A stretch of DNA of 64,000 nucleotides, taken from the NCBI GenBank assembly GCA_019510125.1, contig JAEKKX010000006.1, forward strand, positions 248,001 through 312,000. The letters run 5' to 3'. The notes beneath the pieces are model-generated. The model worked only from the letters and a program-made list of their open reading frames with translations, was not told where the DNA came from and made no database searches. Position 1 is the stretch's first letter. The number at the start of each line of letters is the position of its first letter. This DNA comes from Lysobacterales bacterium (GTDB lineage: Bacteria > Pseudomonadota > Gammaproteobacteria > Xanthomonadales > Xanthomonadaceae). Made by a program: the position numbers and the translations under genes. Positions 50,201 to 62,278 of the stretch are shown one piece after another.

Positions 50201-50554
50201 TCAGCCGCGGTGGCGGCAGCCGGACGTGCAGGTTTCGTGGACCACGACCTCGCTCAACAGCGGCAGATCGGGCTTGAGCCGGTCCCAGATCCACGCCGCC
50301 AGGCGCTCGCTGGTCGGGTTCTCCAGGCCCTCGATCTCGTTGAGGTAGTGGTGGTCCAGACGGTCGTACAGCGGCTTGAAGGCGGCCTTGATGTCGGCGA
50401 AGTCCATCACCCAGCCGGTCTGCGGATCGATCTCGCCGGAGACGTGGATCTCGACCCGGAAGGAATGGCCGTGCAGCCGCGCGCACTTGTGCCCGGGCGG
50501 GACGTGGGGCAGCCGGTGGGCGGCCTCGAGGGTGAAGACCTTGAAGATGTCCAT
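50201..50554 (-). CDS. queD: 6-carboxy-5,6,7,8-tetrahydropterin synthase QueD
   Basis: The 117-residue enzyme has the zinc-binding histidines in FTLEAAHRL and [10 protein letters not shown], the catalytic Cys in HKCARLHGH, and the Glu in VVHETCTSG. It converts dihydroneopterin triphosphate to carboxytetrahydropterin in queuosine biosynthesis. Length equals E. coli QueD (121). It lies upstream of the phasin gene on the same strand with a 187-base gap, probably a separate unit. Confidence 0.92.
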   Translation of the reverse strand: MDIFKVFTLEAAHRLPHVPPGHKCARLHGHSFRVEIHVSGEIDPQTGWVMDFADIKAAFKPLYDRLDHHYLNEIEGLENPTSERLAAWIWDRLKPDLPLLSEVVVHETCTSGCRHRG

Positions 50555-50626
50555 GGCGGACTCCGTGCGGGGGCGGGCGGGCCGGACGGGGAGGACCGGG
50601 CGCCGGGGCTGCGTGGCCGGAAACGG

Positions 50627-50647
50627 AAAACCCGCCTGCCGGCGGGT
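50627..50647 (-). terminator. Terminator of the tRNA-Met gene
   Basis: On the minus strand ACCCGCC and GGCGGGT pair across a four-base loop and are followed by TTTT. It lies about 50 bases beyond the 3' end of the tRNA, where a primary transcript would end. The short stem makes this a moderate call. Confidence 0.6.
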
Positions 50648-50697
50648 CGTCGGTCGCGCCCGTGGGCGGACGGGAATATCGGGTAACGGCGGAGCGA

Positions 50698-50774
50698 TGG
50701 TGGCTATGGGTGGACTCGAACCACCGACCCCAGCATTATGAGTGCTGTGCTCTAACCGGCTGAGCTACATAGCC
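50698..50774 (-). tRNA. tRNA-Met (CAT), elongator
   Basis: The 77-base gene on the minus strand starts GGCTATGTAGCTCAG and ends with the encoded CCA (50698-50700). All four arms fold. The anticodon loop is CTCATAA, anticodon CAT. The acceptor begins with a G-C pair, so it is not the initiator. The stem bases match elongator Met rather than the modified isoleucine tRNA with CAT. The T-arm contains GGTTCGAGTCC. It lies between queD and acnD. Confidence 0.93.
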
Positions 50775-50943
50775 ACGGGGCCGAACATTGTCCGCGTCGT
50801 GCGGACGGCCGTCAACCATTCCAAAGTGCGGATGACGGCAACGACGGGTCCTCGGATAATCGGGCGCTCCCCCTCGCGACCCGTGCCCAGCGTCGGCGTC
50901 CCGCCCGCTCCGCGCCTGCGCGACCCCCACGTCCGGACCCGCC

Positions 50944-53562
50944 ATGAACCAGACCCACCGCAAGCCGCTGCCCGGCACCGCCCTCGACTATTTCGACGCC
51001 CGCGCGGCGGTGGAAGCGCTCCGGCCCGGCGCCTGGGACGGCCTGCCGTACACCTCCCGGGTGCTCGCCGAGAACCTCGTGCGCCGCGCCGAGCCGTCGC
51101 AGGTCGACGCCTTCCTCGGCCAGCTCATCGGGCGCAAGCGCGACCTCGACTTCCCGTGGTTCCCGGCGCGGGTGGTCTGCCACGACATCCTCGGCCAGAC
51201 CGCGCTGGTCGACCTCGCCGGCCTGCGCGACGCCATCGCCGACCAGGGCGGCGACCCGGCGCAGGTGAATCCGGTCGTTCCCGTCCAACTGATCGTCGAC
51301 CACTCGCTCGCGGTCGAATGCGGCGGCGACGACCCGGACGCGTTCGCGAAGAACCGCGCGATCGAGGATCGCCGCAACGAGGACCGCTTCCACTTCATCG
51401 ACTGGACGAAGCTGGCGTTCCGCAACGTCGACGTGATCCCGCCGGGCAACGGGATCATGCACCAGATCAACCTGGAGCGGATGTCGCCGGTGATCGGTAC
51501 CCAGGATGGCGTCGCCTATCCCGACACCTGCGTCGGCACCGACAGCCACACGCCGCACGTCGATGCGCTGGGCGTGATCGCGATCGGTGTCGGCGGGCTC
51601 GAGGCCGAGAACGTGATGCTGGGTCGCGCCTCGTGGATGCGCCTGCCCGACATCGTGGGCGTCGAACTCACCGGCAAGCCGCAGCCGGGCATCACCGCGA
51701 CCGACATCGTGCTCGCGCTGACCGAATTCCTGCGCAAGCAGAAGGTCGTCGGCGCCTACCTCGAATTCCGCGGCGAAGGCGCGGCGGCGCTCACGCTGGG
51801 CGACCGCGCGACGATCTCGAACATGGCGCCGGAATACGGCGCGACCGCGGCGATGTTCTTCATCGACGGCAACACCCTCGACTACCTGCGCCTCACCGGC
51901 CGCAGCGACGAGCAGGTCGCGCTGGTCGAGACCTACGCGAAGACCGCAGGCCTGTGGGCCGACGATCTCGCCGCCGCGCAGTACGAACGCATGTTGACCT
52001 TCGATCTGTCCACGGTCGTGCGCAACATGGCCGGTCCGTCGAACCCGCACGCCCGCGTCGCGGTGAGCGACCTCGCCGCGAAGGGCATCGCCGACGAATC
52101 GAAGCTGGGAGCGGGCAAGGCGCAGGAAGCCGAAGGCCTGATGCCCGACGGCGCGGTGATCATCGCCGCGATCACCAGTTGCACCAACACCTCCAATCCG
52201 CGCAACGTCATCGCCGCCGGCCTGCTCGCGCGCAACGCGCGCCGCGCCGGCCTGATGCGCAAGCCGTGGGTGAAGAGTTCGCTCGCGCCGGGCTCCAAGG
52301 CGGTCGCGCTGTACCTCGAAGAAGCCGGACTGAAGGACGACCTCGAAGCGCTGGGCTTCGGCATCGTCGCCTTCGCCTGCACCACATGCAACGGGATGAG
52401 CGGCGCGCTCGATCCGCAGATCCAGCAGGAAATCATGGACCGCGACCTCTACGCGACCGCGGTGCTGTCGGGCAACCGCAACTTCGACGGCCGCATCCAT
52501 CCCTACGCGAAGCAGGCGTTCCTGGCCTCGCCGCCGCTGGTGGTCGCCTACGCCATCGCCGGCACGATCCGCTTCGACATCGAGAAGGACGCGCTGGGCT
52601 TCGACGCGGCCGGCAATCCGGTCACGCTGAAGGACATCTGGCCGGCCGACGCCGAGATCGACGCGATCGTGAAGGCGAGCGTGAAGCCGGAGCAGTTCCG
52701 CAGGGTGTACGAACCGATGTTCAACGTGCGCGTCGAACACGGCGCGCCGGTCAAGCCGCTGTACGACTGGCGCCCGATGAGCACCTATATCCGCCGCCCG
52801 CCGTACTGGGAAGGCGCGCTCGCCAAGCCGCGCACGCTGCACGGCCTGCGTCCGCTGGCGGTGCTGGGCGACAACATCACCACCGACCACCTGTCGCCGT
52901 CGAACGCGATCCTCGCCAGCAGCGCCGCCGGCGAATACCTGGCGAAGATGGGTTTGCCAGAAGAGGACTTCAATTCGTACGCGACGCACCGGGGCGACCA
53001 CCTCACCGCGCAGCGGGCGACGTTCGCCAACCCGACCCTGCTCAACGAGATGGTGCGCAACGCCGACGGTACGGTGAAGAAGGGTTCGCTCGCACGCGTC
53101 GAGCCGGAAGGCCAGGTCATGCGCATGTGGGAAGCGATCGAAACCTACATGGACCGCGGCCAGCCGCTGATCATCGTCGCCGGCGCCGACTACGGCCAGG
53201 GCAGTTCGCGCGACTGGGCGGCCAAGGGCGTGCGCCTCGCCGGCGTGGAAGCGATCGTCGCCGAAGGTTTCGAGCGGATCCACCGCACCAACCTGATCGG
53301 CATGGGCGTGCTGCCGCTGGAGTTCAAGCCCGGCACCACCCGGCTGACGCTCGGCCTCGACGGCACCGAGACCTACGACGTGATCGGCGCCCGCACCCCG
53401 CGCGCCGACCTCACCCTCGTCGTGCATCGCCGCAGCGGCGAGCGCCTCGAAGTCCCGGTCACGTGCCGCCTCGATACCGCCGAGGAAGTCTCGATCTACG
53501 AAGCCGGCGGCGTCCTGCAGCGGTTCGCGCAGGATTTTCTCGAAGCGAGCAAGGTGCACTGA
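50944..53562 (+). CDS. acnD: Fe-S-dependent 2-methylcitrate dehydratase AcnD
   Basis: The 872-residue aconitase-family enzyme has the three cluster-binding cysteines (ITSCTNTSNP and the ACTTCNG pair) and the substrate-binding GADYGQGSSRDWAAKG. The N-terminal run PLPGTALDYFDARAAVEAL and GLPYTSRVLAENLVRR matches AcnD rather than AcnA, and a PrpF gene follows. AcnD with PrpF converts 2-methylcitrate in propionate breakdown. The usual prpB and prpC partners are not upstream, where tRNA-Met and queD lie instead. No strong ribosome site is seen. Confidence 0.9.
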   Translation: MNQTHRKPLPGTALDYFDARAAVEALRPGAWDGLPYTSRVLAENLVRRAEPSQVDAFLGQLIGRKRDLDFPWFPARVVCHDILGQTALVDLAGLRDAIADQGGDPAQVNPVVPVQLIVDHSLAVECGGDDPDAFAKNRAIEDRRNEDRFHFIDWTKLAFRNVDVIPPGNGIMHQINLERMSPVIGTQDGVAYPDTCVGTDSHTPHVDALGVIAIGVGGLEAENVMLGRASWMRLPDIVGVELTGKPQPGITATDIVLALTEFLRKQKVVGAYLEFRGEGAAALTLGDRATISNMAPEYGATAAMFFIDGNTLDYLRLTGRSDEQVALVETYAKTAGLWADDLAAAQYERMLTFDLSTVVRNMAGPSNPHARVAVSDLAAKGIADESKLGAGKAQEAEGLMPDGAVIIAAITSCTNTSNPRNVIAAGLLARNARRAGLMRKPWVKSSLAPGSKAVALYLEEAGLKDDLEALGFGIVAFACTTCNGMSGALDPQIQQEIMDRDLYATAVLSGNRNFDGRIHPYAKQAFLASPPLVVAYAIAGTIRFDIEKDALGFDAAGNPVTLKDIWPADAEIDAIVKASVKPEQFRRVYEPMFNVRVEHGAPVKPLYDWRPMSTYIRRPPYWEGALAKPRTLHGLRPLAVLGDNITTDHLSPSNAILASSAAGEYLAKMGLPEEDFNSYATHRGDHLTAQRATFANPTLLNEMVRNADGTVKKGSLARVEPEGQVMRMWEAIETYMDRGQPLIIVAGADYGQGSSRDWAAKGVRLAGVEAIVAEGFERIHRTNLIGMGVLPLEFKPGTTRLTLGLDGTETYDVIGARTPRADLTLVVHRRSGERLEVPVTCRLDTAEEVSIYEAGGVLQRFAQDFLEASKVH

Positions 53563-53581
53563 GAGAGGACAGGAGGCCACG

Positions 53582-54235
53582 ATGGGAGCGAAGACCTGCC
53601 TGCTGATCCACACCGATGGGGATGCCGGTGCGTTGCTTCGCGATCGGCCGCAACTCGACCGTGAGGCTGCCGCGCGCATGGTGGCGACGCTGTTCCCGAA
53701 GGAACGGCTGCATGCGGACGGCGAGGTCGACCTCACACATACCTATCCCGCAGACGATGAAGTCCTGGTGGCGTGCTATCCGAGGTTGTCGATCGTGATC
53801 GCGCGTGATTTCGGGTTGGATCGGCCGTCGGAGTTGCCCCGCCGCTTCATCGAAGCTGCCGGGTCAGGCGATGTGATGGTGCATGCGATGCATTCGGTCG
53901 TGGACTGGTTCGCTTTCGCGATCTGGAAGCAAGGCCAACTGCACCGGTCGCTCAGCCTGTCTCCCGACAGCGGTATCCTCGAAAATTCTGGCCAACCGCT
54001 TCCCGTGGAAGTGCCGTACTGGAATGGCGATCGTCCCCTCTTCGATGACGGTGAAGACGAGGGCGAAGGCTACCCGTTCCGTTTCCATCCACTCGAACTC
54101 GGAGAAGCCGTGCTCCATGCCTTCCTCGGGTTCCATCTCGAAGGTCATACCAGCGAGGATGTCGTGGACCCCGAATCCATCGTGTTGCTGCGATATCGCC
54201 GAGAACCACGTCCTTGGTGGAAGTTCTGGGCGTGA
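53582..54235 (+). CDS. Uncharacterised protein between acnD and prpF (DUF6928-like)
   Basis: The 217-residue protein starts MGAKTCLLIHTDGDAGALLR, a beginning I recall from an uncharacterised family (DUF6928) common in actinobacteria; that match is from memory. No signal peptide or membrane helix. C-terminal half is acidic and aromatic, ending RREPRPWWKFWA. An excellent ribosome site (AGGAGG, 53571-53576) precedes the ATG. Base composition is visibly lower in GC than the flanks (35 of 60 bases in 53761-53820, against 41 of 60 in 52561-52620), suggesting later acquisition. Its position separates two genes whose products act together. Function unknown. Confidence 0.75.
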   Translation: MGAKTCLLIHTDGDAGALLRDRPQLDREAAARMVATLFPKERLHADGEVDLTHTYPADDEVLVACYPRLSIVIARDFGLDRPSELPRRFIEAAGSGDVMVHAMHSVVDWFAFAIWKQGQLHRSLSLSPDSGILENSGQPLPVEVPYWNGDRPLFDDGEDEGEGYPFRFHPLELGEAVLHAFLGFHLEGHTSEDVVDPESIVLLRYRREPRPWWKFWA

Positions 54236-54269
54236 CTGCATTTCCATCTCCCTTGCACGGATGTCTGCA

Positions 54270-55475
54270 ATGACCGATCGCCGGCGTTACGCGCCTCAAC
54301 TGAAAATCCCCGCCACCTACATGCGCGGCGGCACGTCGAAGGGCGTGTTCTTCCGGCTCGACGATCTGCCGGAGGCGGCGCGGGCGCCGGGGCCGGCGCG
54401 CGATGCGCTCCTCATGCGTGTCATCGGCAGTCCCGACCCCTATGGCAAGCACACCGACGGCATGGGCGGGGCGACGTCGAGTACCAGCAAGTGCGTGATC
54501 ATTTCGCGCAGCAGCCGGCCGGACCACGATGTCGACTATCTCTACGGACAGGTGTCGATCGACACCGCATTCGTCGACTGGAGCGGCAACTGCGGCAACC
54601 TGTCGACGGCGGTGGGGCCGTTCGCGATCGCCAACGGCTTCATCGACCGGGCGCGGCTGCCGGAGAACGGCACGTTCCCGGTGCGGGTGTGGCAGGCGAA
54701 CATCGGCAAGACCATCGTCTGCCACGTGCCGATCGCCAACGGCGAAGTGCAGGAAACCGGCGATTTCGAGCTGGACGGGGTGACCTTCCCGGCGGCGGAG
54801 ATCGTGCTGGAGTTCCTCGATCCCGCGGACGAGGGTGAAGACGGGGGCGGCGGTTCCATGTTTCCCACCGGCCGCCTGGTCGACGATCTCGACGTGCCGG
54901 GCGTGGGCACGCTGAAGGCGACGATGATCAACGCCGGCATTCCGACCGTGTTCGTGCGCGCGGCCGACATCGGCTACACCGGCGCCGAGCTGCAGGGCGA
55001 GATCAACGGCGACGCGAAGGTGCTGGCGATGTTCGAGGCGATCCGCGCCCACGGCGCGGTGCGCATGGGCCTGATCGCCGATGTGGCCGATGCGGCGAAA
55101 CGCCAGCACACGCCGAAGGTGGCGTTCGTGGCGCCGGCGGCTGACTACACGGCGTCCAGCGGCAAGCGCATCGCGGCCGGCGACATCGACCTGCTGGCGC
55201 GGGCGATGTCGATGGGCAAGCTGCACCACGCGATGATGGGCACGGCCTCGGTCGCGATCGCCACCGCCGCGGCCGTGCCGGGCACGCTGGTGAGCGATGC
55301 CGCGGGCGGCGGTGCGCGCACCTCGGTGTGCTTCGGCCATCCGTCGGGCACGCTGCGCGTCGGCGCCGAGGCGCTGCAGGTCGACGGCCAGTGGACCGTG
55401 CGCAAGGCGGTGATGAGCCGCAGCGCGCGGGTGCTGATGGAAGGCGCGGTGCGGGTGCCGGCCGACGCTTTCTGA
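54270..55475 (+). CDS. prpF: PrpF, AcnD-accessory 2-methylaconitate isomerase
   Basis: The 401-residue protein matches PrpF ([54 protein letters not shown]). Its two halves have the diaminopimelate-epimerase-like fold. PrpF isomerises trans-2-methylaconitate to the cis form, letting AcnD complete methylcitrate hydration. Two ATGs are possible, 54261 and 54270; the latter is chosen because GGA lies eight bases upstream. It is 34 bases after the intervening unknown gene, so all three are likely one transcript. Confidence 0.9.
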   Translation: MTDRRRYAPQLKIPATYMRGGTSKGVFFRLDDLPEAARAPGPARDALLMRVIGSPDPYGKHTDGMGGATSSTSKCVIISRSSRPDHDVDYLYGQVSIDTAFVDWSGNCGNLSTAVGPFAIANGFIDRARLPENGTFPVRVWQANIGKTIVCHVPIANGEVQETGDFELDGVTFPAAEIVLEFLDPADEGEDGGGGSMFPTGRLVDDLDVPGVGTLKATMINAGIPTVFVRAADIGYTGAELQGEINGDAKVLAMFEAIRAHGAVRMGLIADVADAAKRQHTPKVAFVAPAADYTASSGKRIAAGDIDLLARAMSMGKLHHAMMGTASVAIATAAAVPGTLVSDAAGGGARTSVCFGHPSGTLRVGAEALQVDGQWTVRKAVMSRSARVLMEGAVRVPADAF

Positions 55476-55849
55476 TCCGTCGCCGATCGTCCCGGGGCTG
55501 CCGTCCTTTCCGCGGCGGCGGGACTGAACGCGCCGTCGCCGCATCGCGACGCCCCGGATCGTTCGGCGGACCTCGCCGGATCTCGGCCGGACCTCGGCCG
55601 GACCGCGACAGGCGGTGCCCGCCGGCTGGCGTGGGCCGGGCAGCGGACCCGCGCCCGGGGCCCGGGATCGGACTCCTCCAGGCCCCGGCCATGATCGCCT
55701 GCGGACGCCCGCGGCGGCGCGCAACGGGGCCGGCGCGTCTCCGGGATCGTTCACATGAATCGCACCGGGCCACGGCTTGTCCTCGTCACGGTCGCGTGGC
55801 AGAGTCGGGGACAGCGGCCATTGGCCAACCAGAATCAGGAGTCCGCATC
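55476..55849. other. 374-base GC-rich gap between prpF and rppH
   Basis: No gene is supported here. There are short direct repeats of CTCGGCCGGAC/CTCGCCGGATC near 55572-55605. A CGGCCATTGGCCAACC inverted motif lies near 55817. AGGAG at 55837-55841 is the rppH ribosome site. No promoter could be assigned with confidence. Confidence 0.5.
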
Positions 55850-56446
55850 GTGATCGATCCGGACGGTTACCGACCGAACGTCGCCATCGTCCTGATGCAC
55901 CCGGATGGCCGGGTGTTCTGGGCGCGTCGTGTCCGTCGCGACGGATGGCAGTTCCCGCAGGGCGGGATGAACAGCGACGAGACGCCCACCGAGGCGATGT
56001 ACCGCGAACTGCGCGAGGAAACCGGGCTGCTGCCCGAGCACGTCGACGTGATCGGCAGCACGCCGGGCTGGCTGCGCTACCGACTGCCGCCGCGCGCGGT
56101 GCGCCACAACGAGCGCCTGGTCTGCATCGGCCAGAAGCAGGTGTGGTTCCTGCTGCGCTTCACCGGCGAGGAGAGCGACCTCAAGCTCGACCTCACCGAG
56201 TCGCCCGAGTTCGACCACTGGCGGTGGGTCGATTTCTGGTACCCGCTGGAGCACGTGGTGAACTTCAAGCGCTCGGTCTACGCCAACGCGCTGCGCCACC
56301 TGGCGCCGTTCGCGCGGCAGGTGGCGGGGACCCAGGCGATCCCGCCGCAGACCATCGAGTCGCGGCGCTGGTCGCGGACCCGCGGGCGTCGGCGCGGGCC
56401 GGCGACGAGCCGCGACGGGCAGGGGTCCGGGCCCGAGCACGGCTGA
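55850..56446 (+). CDS. rppH: RNA pyrophosphohydrolase RppH
   Basis: The 198-residue Nudix hydrolase has the full Nudix box [23 protein letters not shown] (shown only by its ends here: GGMNSDE and REETGL), plus [11 protein letters not shown] and the aromatic GWQFPQGG. RppH removes pyrophosphate from mRNA 5' ends to begin decay. The GTG start is supported by AGGAG eight bases upstream. The C-terminal 40 residues are Arg/Gly-rich, longer than E. coli RppH (176). Confidence 0.92.
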   Translation: MIDPDGYRPNVAIVLMHPDGRVFWARRVRRDGWQFPQGGMNSDETPTEAMYRELREETGLLPEHVDVIGSTPGWLRYRLPPRAVRHNERLVCIGQKQVWFLLRFTGEESDLKLDLTESPEFDHWRWVDFWYPLEHVVNFKRSVYANALRHLAPFARQVAGTQAIPPQTIESRRWSRTRGRRRGPATSRDGQGSGPEHG

Positions 56447-56479
56447 GCGCGTGCCGGCTGAACCGCCGCCAGGGGGGAA

Positions 56480-56500
56480 TTGACAATCATTCTCATTCAT
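56480..56500 (+). promoter_or_regulatory. Fur box upstream of bfd
   Basis: TTGACAATCATTCTCATTCAT, 37 bases before the bfd ATG, matches the Fur consensus of NAT triplets (GACAAT-CATTCT-CATTCAT). Its first six bases TTGACA also form a perfect -35 element, so Fur with iron would block this promoter. No good -10 was found at the expected distance. This fits iron-starvation induction of bfd. Confidence 0.7.
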
Positions 56501-56536
56501 GGCGGAATGGTGGCGTTCCCCGCTCCCGTTCCCGCC

Positions 56537-56725
56537 ATGTACGTCTGTCTCTGCAACGGCATCACCGAACGCGACATCCGCCAGGCCGCGACCGCAGGTT
56601 GCCGGTCGATGGCCGAGCTGACCATGCGCACCGGCTGCGGCGCCGGCTGCGGGAGCTGCATCGAGACGGCGAGCCGGCTGCTCGAAGAGACGGTCGCCGA
56701 AGGCGAGGTCGCGCGCGCCGCGTGA
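56537..56725 (+). CDS. bfd: Bacterioferritin-associated ferredoxin Bfd
   Basis: The 62-residue [2Fe-2S] protein has four cysteines in the BFD arrangement: YVCLCNG (two) and [11 protein letters not shown] (the second pair, Cys-x2-Cys at GCGSC). It docks on bacterioferritin and donates electrons that release stored iron. bfr lies 145 bases downstream on the same strand. It is under a Fur box, consistent with iron-starvation expression. ATG 56537 gives the normal length of about 64 residues. Confidence 0.9.
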   Translation: MYVCLCNGITERDIRQAATAGCRSMAELTMRTGCGAGCGSCIETASRLLEETVAEGEVARAA

Positions 56726-56870
56726 TCCGCGGCCCGTCTTCGCGGGTCCATCCCCGATCCGCCGTGCGCCGCAAGTCGTCCGCCATGAAGGAGGACTCGT
56801 GCGCGCCCGGCCCGCGCGCCGGGCGGCCGATGCGTTTACAGTGCCCGAGTCCCGCGAACAGGAGCCTGCC

Positions 56871-57341
56871 GTGAAAGGCGACCCCAAGACCATCGAGTTC
56901 CTCAACAAGGCGCTCTACAACGAGCTGACCGCCATCAACCAGTATTTCCTTCACGCGAAGATGCTGAAGAACTGGGGGCTGAAGGAACTCGCTGAACACG
57001 AGTACCACGAGTCGATCGACGAGATGAAGCACGCCGACAAGCTGGCGGAGCGCATCCTGTTCCTCGACGGCCTCCCGAATTTCCAGGCGCTGGGCAAGCT
57101 GCGCATCGGCGAGAATCCGAAGGAAGTCCTGGCCTGCGACCTCGCGCTGGAGATGGAAGCCCTGCCGCTGCTGCGCGAGGCGATCGCCCACTGCGAGCGC
57201 CTCGGCGACTACGTCAGCCGCCAGTTGTTCGCCGACATCCTCGATTCCGAGGAAGAGCACATCGACTGGATCGAGACCCAGCTCGCGCTGATCGAGCGGG
57301 TCGGCGAGCAGAACTACCTGTCGATGAAGATCGACGGCTGA
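56871..57341 (+). CDS. bfr: Bacterioferritin
   Basis: The 156-residue four-helix-bundle protein has the ferroxidase ligands ([10 protein letters not shown] Glu; DEMKHADK Glu and His; LEMEALP Glu; EEEHIDW Glu and His) and the haem-ligand Met in IDEMKHAD. It stores iron in a 24-subunit shell. Length is that of E. coli Bfr (158). The GTG start follows AGGAG by six bases and gives the usual [11 protein letters not shown] beginning. Confidence 0.94.
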   Translation: MKGDPKTIEFLNKALYNELTAINQYFLHAKMLKNWGLKELAEHEYHESIDEMKHADKLAERILFLDGLPNFQALGKLRIGENPKEVLACDLALEMEALPLLREAIAHCERLGDYVSRQLFADILDSEEEHIDWIETQLALIERVGEQNYLSMKIDG

Positions 57342-57480
57342 CGCGGCGCGCGGCGCCGCCGGTTCGCGCCGGCGCCGCGCTTGAGCCGGACCGTCTCCCC
57401 GGCGCGCCTTCGAGGCGCACACGTCGCCCGGCCTGCCCCGATCGCAGCGCCTTCAGCCGGTCTGCTTCAACCGCTGGGCT

Positions 57481-60225
<2,745 letters not shown>

Positions 60226-60330
60226 CCGGGACCTCGGTGCCCCCTCCGGCGCCGGCCGGAGCGTCGATGATGCCCCACAGCGCGCCGGGTTGACCAGCGC
60301 GGGCGGCGGGAAGACGGCGTCGGGAAGCGG

Positions 60331-62196
60331 TTAGAGCAGCGCGGACTGGAAGTCGAAGTCCATGGCGTCCGCGGCGCGCTGGACCAGATCGCCCTGGATG
60401 TAATCGATGCCGCTGAGCCAGAGCTTGGCCGCGGTCTGCGGATCTTCCACGTGCTGGCCGATGACCTGCAGGCCCTGCAGATGGGCGCGTTCGATCACCT
60501 GGCGCATCTCGTCGTGGACCGCCTGCTGGTCGATCCGCGCGGCGTAGTGCGGCGACAGCCGCAAGTAGCTCAGCGGCAACTGGGCCATCAGCGCGTCGGC
60601 CTCGGGATTCGACTGGAACTGGCTCAGGCACAGGCGCACGCCGGCGGTCATCATCCGCTCGCAGAACTCGCGCAGCAGCACCGAATGCACCAGCGCGTCG
60701 CCCAGGCGCACGTCCACCACCAGCAGGCGGCCTTCGATGCCGAGGTCGGTCATCGCGCCGAGCAGCCAGTCGCTGTAGCCGTCCTGGCCGAGGGTGCGCG
60801 CCGCCTGCGGCACGAACAGCCGCGCCCGCTGGCTGCCGCGCAACTGTTCGCCGAGGATCGCCATCGCCCGGGTCATCACCCGGCGGTCGATCTCGTGGAC
60901 CAGGCCGGCGCGCTCGGCCACCGGCACGATTTCGGCGGCGGTGTGCAGCCGGCCCTCGGCGTCGCGCAGGCGGACCAGCGTCTGGTACTGCTGCTGGTCG
61001 CTGCCGACCACCGAGACGATCGGCTGGAACGCCAGTTCGAGGCGCTCGTGCGCGAGCGCATCCTGCACCTGCGCCAGCACCTGCGCGGCCTGCTCGCTGA
61101 CCGCGTCGGCGGGCGGGCGATAGGCGGCGATGCCGGTCGCTTCGGCGCGGGCCAGGCGCAGCGCCTCTTCCGCGGCGGCCAGCGCGCCGCCGGCGTCGGG
61201 GAAGCCACGGGCGAGGTCGACGTAGCCGACGCAGGCGCGCAGCCGCACCGGGTCGCCGTTGATCTCGAGGGTCTGGCCGAGGAAGGCGTCGCGCAGTTGC
61301 CGCGCCCACACCGCATGGCGATCCGCGGGCAGGCCCGGCCAGTAGACGACGAAGGTGTTGTCGTTGAGGCGCGAGGCCGCGCGCTCGCCGGCGGTCGCGG
61401 CGACCAGCTTCCCGGCCTCGGTCAGGATCGCGTCCAGCGCCGCGTAGCCGTAGTGGTCGCGCAGCGCGGAGGTGCCTTCGATCACCACGAAATGCACCGC
61501 GCCGGAGGTCTGCGCCGGGAACGCCAGCGACAGTTGCTGCAGCATGTAGTTGCGGGTCAGCAGGCCGGTGGCCGGATGCCGCCGGACTTCCTGCTCGCGC
61601 TGCTGCTTCAGCGCGCGGGCGCGGCGGACGCGGTTCTGCACCGCGGCGATCAGGTGGCGCGGGCGCACCGGCTTGCTCAGGTAGTCGTCGGCGCCGCTGT
61701 CGAGCACCTCGAGGTGGCGCTCGGGATCGGTGTCGCCGGTGAGAAACACCACCGGGGTGTGGGCGTAGGCGGCGTTGCTGCGGATCTGCGCGGTCAGCTC
61801 GGTGCCGGACATGCCCGGCATGTGCAGGTCCATCAGCATGAGGTCGGGCTGGAAGCGCTCCATCGCGGCCAGCGCCTCGCTGGCGAGCGCCACGACCTCG
61901 GTGTCCATGCCCGAACCCTTGAGGATGCTCTGCGCGAACAGCGCCTGGGTGCGGTCGTCCTCGACGATCAGGATGCGGTACGGCGGCTCGCCGCGTTCGG
62001 CCGGAACCACCTGCGGGGGACGCTCGGCCTCGGGCTTCGCCGCGGCGTTGCCGCTGGCGGGCGTCTGCGCGGGCGCGGCGTCCGCGCACCAGCGCCGCCA
62101 GTAGCCGGCCGGCGGCATCTCGGCCCGCACGGCGTCCGGACCCCCTCCCGGAGGAGAGGCGAACGACGAGCCGGGCGCGCTGGGAACGAAGGACAT
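60331..62196 (-). CDS. REC protein with degenerate GGDEF and EAL domains
   Basis: The 621-residue protein has a Pro/Ala-rich start (1-70), a receiver (Asp123 in LMLMDLHMPGMS, Lys in DYLSKPV), a diguanylate-cyclase fold in which GGDEF is replaced by RLNDNTF, and an EAL fold (about 370-621) in which E-A-L is replaced by Q-T-L (QTLVRLRD) and the usual DDFG segment by LSQFQSNPEA. Neither enzyme site is intact, so it probably binds rather than makes or cleaves cyclic di-GMP, as in FimX. It lies directly upstream of a hybrid kinase, its likely partner. The start could lie further in; residues 1-70 look disordered. Confidence 0.82.
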   Translation of the reverse strand: MSFVPSAPGSSFASPPGGGPDAVRAEMPPAGYWRRWCADAAPAQTPASGNAAAKPEAERPPQVVPAERGEPPYRILIVEDDRTQALFAQSILKGSGMDTEVVALASEALAAMERFQPDLMLMDLHMPGMSGTELTAQIRSNAAYAHTPVVFLTGDTDPERHLEVLDSGADDYLSKPVRPRHLIAAVQNRVRRARALKQQREQEVRRHPATGLLTRNYMLQQLSLAFPAQTSGAVHFVVIEGTSALRDHYGYAALDAILTEAGKLVAATAGERAASRLNDNTFVVYWPGLPADRHAVWARQLRDAFLGQTLEINGDPVRLRACVGYVDLARGFPDAGGALAAAEEALRLARAEATGIAAYRPPADAVSEQAAQVLAQVQDALAHERLELAFQPIVSVVGSDQQQYQTLVRLRDAEGRLHTAAEIVPVAERAGLVHEIDRRVMTRAMAILGEQLRGSQRARLFVPQAARTLGQDGYSDWLLGAMTDLGIEGRLLVVDVRLGDALVHSVLLREFCERMMTAGVRLCLSQFQSNPEADALMAQLPLSYLRLSPHYAARIDQQAVHDEMRQVIERAHLQGLQVIGQHVEDPQTAAKLWLSGIDYIQGDLVQRAADAMDFDFQSALL

Positions 62197-62278
62197 CGGG
62201 ACTCCAGGGGCGAACCCGCATTATGCGGCTTCGTCCCCGGATGGGAAGCGCCGCGCCGCCGGAGCGCGGCGGTGCGGC

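Noticed and set aside
50698-50774. tRNA-Ile2 with CAT anticodon, or a phage attachment site in this tRNA
   Set aside because: The stem and D-arm bases match elongator Met. No integrase gene or second copy of the tRNA 3' end was noticed nearby.
50944-53562. Calling this gene aconitase A (AcnA)
   Set aside because: The protein begins and reads like AcnD, and a PrpF gene follows in the same direction, so the methylcitrate assignment fits better.
60331-62196. Active diguanylate cyclase or phosphodiesterase
   Set aside because: The GGDEF and EAL motifs are both replaced, so activity is not supported.
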